A stretch of 9,172 bases of DNA from an uncultured Clostridia bacterium. GTDB taxonomy: Bacteria; Bacillota; Clostridia; Oscillospirales; Ruminococcaceae. The stretch lies in assembly GCA_947175655.1 (NCBI GenBank), contig CAMWNQ010000065.1, positions 1-9,172 of the forward strand. The letters are read 5' to 3'. Under the pieces are notes generated by a model. That model worked only from the letters and a program-made list of their open reading frames with translations, ran no database searches and was not told the origin of the DNA. A program made the position numbers and the translations under genes. Positions 6,594 to 9,172 of this stretch are shown here, piece by piece (position 1 is the stretch's first letter; the number at the start of each line of letters is the position of its first letter).

Positions 6594-7194
6594 TCCTGAA
6601 ATTATATGTATTACCCAAAGCAGTCTTTTTGATAATATTTCTGAATTCCTTAATCAGACAGAAAAAATTTGCAAGGGAAATATAAACAGAATTATTTTGC
6701 GTGAAAAGCATCTGACTGAATCAGAATATTTTAAACTGGCGGTTGAAGTGAAAAATATATGCATTAAATATAATATCCCATTTACTGTGCATAATTTTCT
6801 TGATATTGCTGAAAACCTGGAATGTGAATATTTTCATTGTCCTTTTTCTTTACTTAAAGACAATATAAACCGATTTAAATATACCGGAGTTTCTGTGCAT
6901 TCCGAATCCGAAGCAAGAAATGCTGAAAAGCTTGGAGCATTTTATATAACAGCAGGTCATGTATTTGAAACACAATGTAAAGCAGGTCTTAAACCAAGAG
7001 GAACAGATTTTATAAATCAGATATGCAATTCTGTAAATATACCTGTTTATGCAATAGGCGGAATAAATTCAGAAAACATATATCTTTTAAAAGATACAGG
7101 AATTAAAGGAGTTTGTCTTATGTCATCGCTTATGAAATCTGAAAATCCTGAAAAATATATCGAAGAACTTAAAATTAATATGGCGGATTGTTGA
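6586..7194 (+). CDS. tenI: Thiazole tautomerase TenI-like protein (ThiE/TenI superfamily)
   Basis: This 202-residue TIM-barrel protein belongs to the ThiE/TenI family. Features shared by both are LREK (38-41), GVSVHS (101-106) and the IGGIN segment near the C-terminus. TenI is favoured over ThiE by AGHVFETQCKAGLKPRG (123-139): its His125 matches the catalytic His122 of B. subtilis TenI as I recall it, and ThiE has GPIFPTxTK there. The ThiE pyrophosphate-binding region (HLGQxD type) is replaced by FHCPFS (83-88). TenI converts the initial ThiG product into the aromatic thiazole carboxylate phosphate. ATG 6586 overlaps the thiH end by 8 bases, with a weak GAGTGA 8 bases upstream; an in-frame GTG at 6574 is less likely. 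The stop codon lies in the loop of the terminator hairpin. Confidence 0.85.
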   Translation: MFNPEIICITQSSLFDNISEFLNQTEKICKGNINRIILREKHLTESEYFKLAVEVKNICIKYNIPFTVHNFLDIAENLECEYFHCPFSLLKDNINRFKYTGVSVHSESEARNAEKLGAFYITAGHVFETQCKAGLKPRGTDFINQICNSVNIPVYAIGGINSENIYLLKDTGIKGVCLMSSLMKSENPEKYIEELKINMADC

Positions 7195-7212
7195 TACAAT
7201 CCGCCTTTTTTT
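7182..7212 (+). terminator. Intrinsic terminator of the thiamine operon, probably shared with eno
   Basis: A perfect 10-base-pair stem, GGCGGATTGT (7182-7191) with ACAATCCGCC (7196-7205), has a TGAT loop and is followed by seven T (7206-7212). The tenI stop codon TGA (7192-7194) is in the loop, so the 5' arm is coding sequence. On the minus strand the same hairpin lies 5 bases past the eno stop codon and is followed by only a loose T-rich stretch. It may therefore also end the convergent eno transcript, less efficiently. Confidence 0.93.
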
Positions 7213-8470
7213 ATATCATACCATAAAGAGAGTGAGAAATATCTGATTCGATTCTTAATAATCTATTATACTTTGCGGTTCTGTCACTTCGACATGGAGC
7301 ACCGGTTTTAATCTGACCAGCATTAGTTCCAACAGCAATATCCGCAATAGCAGTTTCTTCAGTTTCGCCAGAGCGATGAGATATTACCGCTGTATACCCG
7401 TTTTCCTTTGCGAGCTGTATTGCACGAAGTGCTTCTGATAAAGGTCCGATTTGATTATATTTTATTAATACGGAATTACCAGCACATTCTTTAATACCTT
7501 TTCTAATATGCTTTGTATTTGTGACAAATAAATCATCGCCTACAAGCTGAACCTGTCCACCTATTTTTGAAGTTATATTACTCCAGCCGTTCCAGTCTTT
7601 TTCGCCCAGAGGGTCTTCAAGAGATATTATCGGATAAGTTTTTATTAGATTTTCCCAGTAAGTTATTAATTCATCAGATGTCATATCAATATTTCTTTTT
7701 GGAAGATGATAGATATTATTATCAGTATACCATTCACTGGAAGCAGCATCAAGTGCGATTTTTACATCATTTGTATTATATCCGGCAGTTTTTATTGCAG
7801 AGAGGATTACTTCTATAGCCTGTTCATCAGATTCAAGATTAGGAGCGAATCCTCCCTCATCACCAACTCCAGAACCTAATCCCTTAGCTTTTAAGATACT
7901 GCCTAAAGCGTGATATATTTCACTTCCCATTCTTAGAGCTTCTTTAAAACAGCAAGCACCTACAGGCATAATCATAAATTCCTGAATATCAACATTATTT
8001 GAAGCATGAACTCCGCCATTAAGAATATTCATCATAGGTGCTGGGAGACGGTTTGCAGTTATACCGCCTATAAGTTTATAAAGAGGTAGTCTATAATGTT
8101 TTGCAACGGCTTTTGCTGTAGCAAGTGATACTGCAAGAATTGCATTTGCTCCAAGATTTGATTTGTTTTCTGTACCATCAAGTTTAATCATAGTACAGTC
8201 TACTTTTTTCAAATCAGTTGCACATATGCCTTTAAGTGCAGGAGCAATAACAGTATTTATATTAGAAACGGCTTTAAGAACTCCGTTTCCATTGTATCTT
8301 TCGTCATTATCACGAAGTTCAACAGCTTCATATATGCCGGTTGATGCTCCGGAAGGTACACTTGCACTTCCGATTGAACCGTCATCAAGCATTACTTCAG
8401 CTTTTACAGTTGGTTTTCCTCTTGAATCAAGAATTTCAAAACCATAGATTTTATCAATTACTGCTGACAT
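7211..8470 (-). CDS. eno: Enolase (phosphopyruvate hydratase)
   Basis: Enolase converts 2-phosphoglycerate to phosphoenolpyruvate in glycolysis. The 419-residue protein is slightly shorter than the usual ~430. It has SGASTG (40-45), NGGVHA (151-156, H155), GDEGGFAPN (203-211, E205 acid/base), metal ligands D241 (LDAASSE), E285 (LEDP) and D312 (GDDLF), K337 as the catalytic base in LIKYNQIG, the SHRSGETE loop (364-371) and K388 in IKTGAP. Around the active site it reads LEDPLGEKDW and LIKYNQIG where common forms read IEDGLxExDW and LIKxNQIG. All catalytic residues are present. ATG 8470 has GGAGGTG (8484-8478) 7 bases upstream, within the end of the rubrerythrin gene. A TTG at 8476 would add two residues and is less likely. 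Confidence 0.98.
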   Translation of the reverse strand: MSAVIDKIYGFEILDSRGKPTVKAEVMLDDGSIGSASVPSGASTGIYEAVELRDNDERYNGNGVLKAVSNINTVIAPALKGICATDLKKVDCTMIKLDGTENKSNLGANAILAVSLATAKAVAKHYRLPLYKLIGGITANRLPAPMMNILNGGVHASNNVDIQEFMIMPVGACCFKEALRMGSEIYHALGSILKAKGLGSGVGDEGGFAPNLESDEQAIEVILSAIKTAGYNTNDVKIALDAASSEWYTDNNIYHLPKRNIDMTSDELITYWENLIKTYPIISLEDPLGEKDWNGWSNITSKIGGQVQLVGDDLFVTNTKHIRKGIKECAGNSVLIKYNQIGPLSEALRAIQLAKENGYTAVISHRSGETEETAIADIAVGTNAGQIKTGAPCRSDRTAKYNRLLRIESDISHSLYGMI

Positions 8471-9078
8471 AAACAAACACCTCCAGAAGTAAACGGAGCA
8501 TCATACTCCCTTATAAAATATCCATGATTTTTTCCGCATACAGGACATACTGCTGGCGGTTCAGATGATTCGTGAATATGACCGCAGTTAAGGCATACCC
8601 AACGTTCTGTTTTATCAGACCTGAAAAGCTTGTCATCTTTTAAAAGATGGGAGAAATACTGAAATCTTTCACGGTGTGTTTTTTCTATCTCTGCAATCAG
8701 ATTAAACTTGGCAGATGCTTCTGTAAAACCTTCATTTTTTGCAATTTCTGCGAACTTTGGATATGCGATTTCTGCTTCGTCATTTTCATTGTGAATTGAT
8801 GACATTAAAAGCTTTGAAACATCGTCATAAACATCAGCTGGATATCCTCCGGTTATTTCAATATTGTTTCCCGCTGATTCCTTGAGAAGATTATAGAAAA
8901 CTTCTGCATGAGCTTTTTCCTGTTCACCAGTAAACCTGAATATTTCACCAAGTACAAATAAATTATTCTGTTTTGCTGTACATTCTGCAAAAGTATATCT
9001 GTTTCTTGCCTGACTTTCTCCTGCAAATGAACGCATAAGATTTATTTTTGTTTCACTGTTTAAAAAATCCGTATTCAT
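8458..9078 (-). CDS. rbr: Rubrerythrin
   Basis: This is a 206-residue peroxide-reducing protein of anaerobes with two metal sites. The N-terminal ferritin-like domain has diiron ligands E21 (FAGESQARNRY), E54 with H57 (EQEKAHAE), E98 and E101 (ENDEAEIAYPKFA) and E132 with H135 (EKTHRERF). The C-terminal rubredoxin-like domain has C162/C165 and C178/C181 around a single iron. It detoxifies H2O2 using electrons from NAD(P)H via redox partners. A short C-terminal tail ending GGVCLCQQ follows the rubredoxin domain and contains two extra cysteines. Start ATG 9078 has AAGGAGG (9094-9088) 9 bases upstream. The stop overlaps eno by 13 bases, so the two genes are probably cotranscribed and coupled. 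Confidence 0.96.
   Translation of the reverse strand: MNTDFLNSETKINLMRSFAGESQARNRYTFAECTAKQNNLFVLGEIFRFTGEQEKAHAEVFYNLLKESAGNNIEITGGYPADVYDDVSKLLMSSIHNENDEAEIAYPKFAEIAKNEGFTEASAKFNLIAEIEKTHRERFQYFSHLLKDDKLFRSDKTERWVCLNCGHIHESSEPPAVCPVCGKNHGYFIREYDAPFTSGGVCLCQQ
8478..8484 (-). promoter_or_regulatory. Ribosome binding site of eno inside the rubrerythrin gene
   Basis: GGAGGTG on the minus strand (8484-8478) lies 7 bases before the eno ATG at 8470. The same bases encode Gly-Gly-Val in the last residues of rubrerythrin. Together with the 13-base gene overlap this suggests coupled translation. Confidence 0.8.
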
Positions 9079-9087
9079 AAATAAAAA

Positions 9088-9122
9088 CCTCCTTTTCAGT
9101 TTATTATTGACTGCTGAAAAGG
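9088..9122 (-). promoter_or_regulatory. Inverted repeat overlapping the rubrerythrin ribosome binding site
   Basis: In the minus-strand RNA, CCTTTTCAG (9122-9114) can pair with CTGAAAAGG (9099-9091) over nine perfect base pairs around a 14-base loop. The 3' arm includes AAGG of the AAGGAGG ribosome binding site (9094-9088). Formation of the hairpin would partly hide this site. It could equally be a DNA operator. No confident promoter was seen in the remaining 50 bases to the window edge; a TATAAA at 9142-9137 lacks a matching -35 box. Confidence 0.55.
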
Positions 9123-9172
9123 AAATTATTCTTTATTTTATATTTGATTTATTTTTTAATTTTATTTTTGAG

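Noticed and set aside
6586..7194. Annotation of the last operon gene as thiamine-phosphate synthase ThiE
   Set aside because: The catalytic-His GHVFETQCK segment and the missing HLGQxD-type site favour TenI, although the shared fold means ThiE activity cannot be fully excluded.
1..9172. CRISPR arrays, insertion sequences, phage genes, tRNA or rRNA genes
   Set aside because: No regular repeats, transposase or integrase motifs, terminal inverted repeats or tRNA-like folds were seen; all large reading frames are accounted for by housekeeping or thiamine-operon genes.

Overview
The window is AT-rich bacterial DNA with short intergenic gaps, strong AGGAGG-type ribosome binding sites and intrinsic terminators. 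Its gene set (ThiH rather than ThiO, rubrerythrin, TenI) suggests an anaerobic low-GC Firmicute of the Clostridia. A gut Oscillospiraceae/Ruminococcus-like organism would fit, but the species cannot be fixed from this sequence.

Layout. (1) Positions 1-536, minus strand: the first ~178 codons of a DEAD-box RNA helicase, with a promoter at 616-644. (2) Positions 537-922: a divergent intergenic region carrying the helicase promoter, the thiC promoter, a TPP riboswitch (746-836) and an intrinsic terminator (854-889). (3) Positions 923-7194, plus strand: one probable operon of eight genes, thiC - thiS - CPBP membrane protease - RNase Z - thioredoxin - thiG - thiH - tenI. A strong hairpin lies between the thioredoxin gene and thiG, and an intrinsic terminator at 7182-7212 closes the operon. 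(4) Positions 7211-9078, minus strand: rubrerythrin followed by enolase, overlapping by 13 bases and converging on the thiamine operon. The rubrerythrin leader (9079-9172) holds an inverted repeat that includes part of its ribosome binding site.

How the genes work together. ThiC makes the pyrimidine half of thiamine (HMP-P). ThiS carries the sulfur, ThiH makes dehydroglycine from tyrosine, ThiG builds the thiazole and TenI aromatises it. TPP binding to the leader should terminate transcription before thiC. The operon lacks thiF (activation of ThiS), thiD and thiE, so these must lie elsewhere. Between thiS and thiG sit three genes with no textbook role in thiamine synthesis: a CPBP intramembrane protease, an RNase Z and a thioredoxin. 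All appear to lie under the riboswitch.

No mobile element, CRISPR array, tRNA or rRNA was seen. I found no clearly new defence or mobile system. The most unusual features are the composition and RNA architecture of the thiamine operon and the compact overlapping signals at gene junctions.
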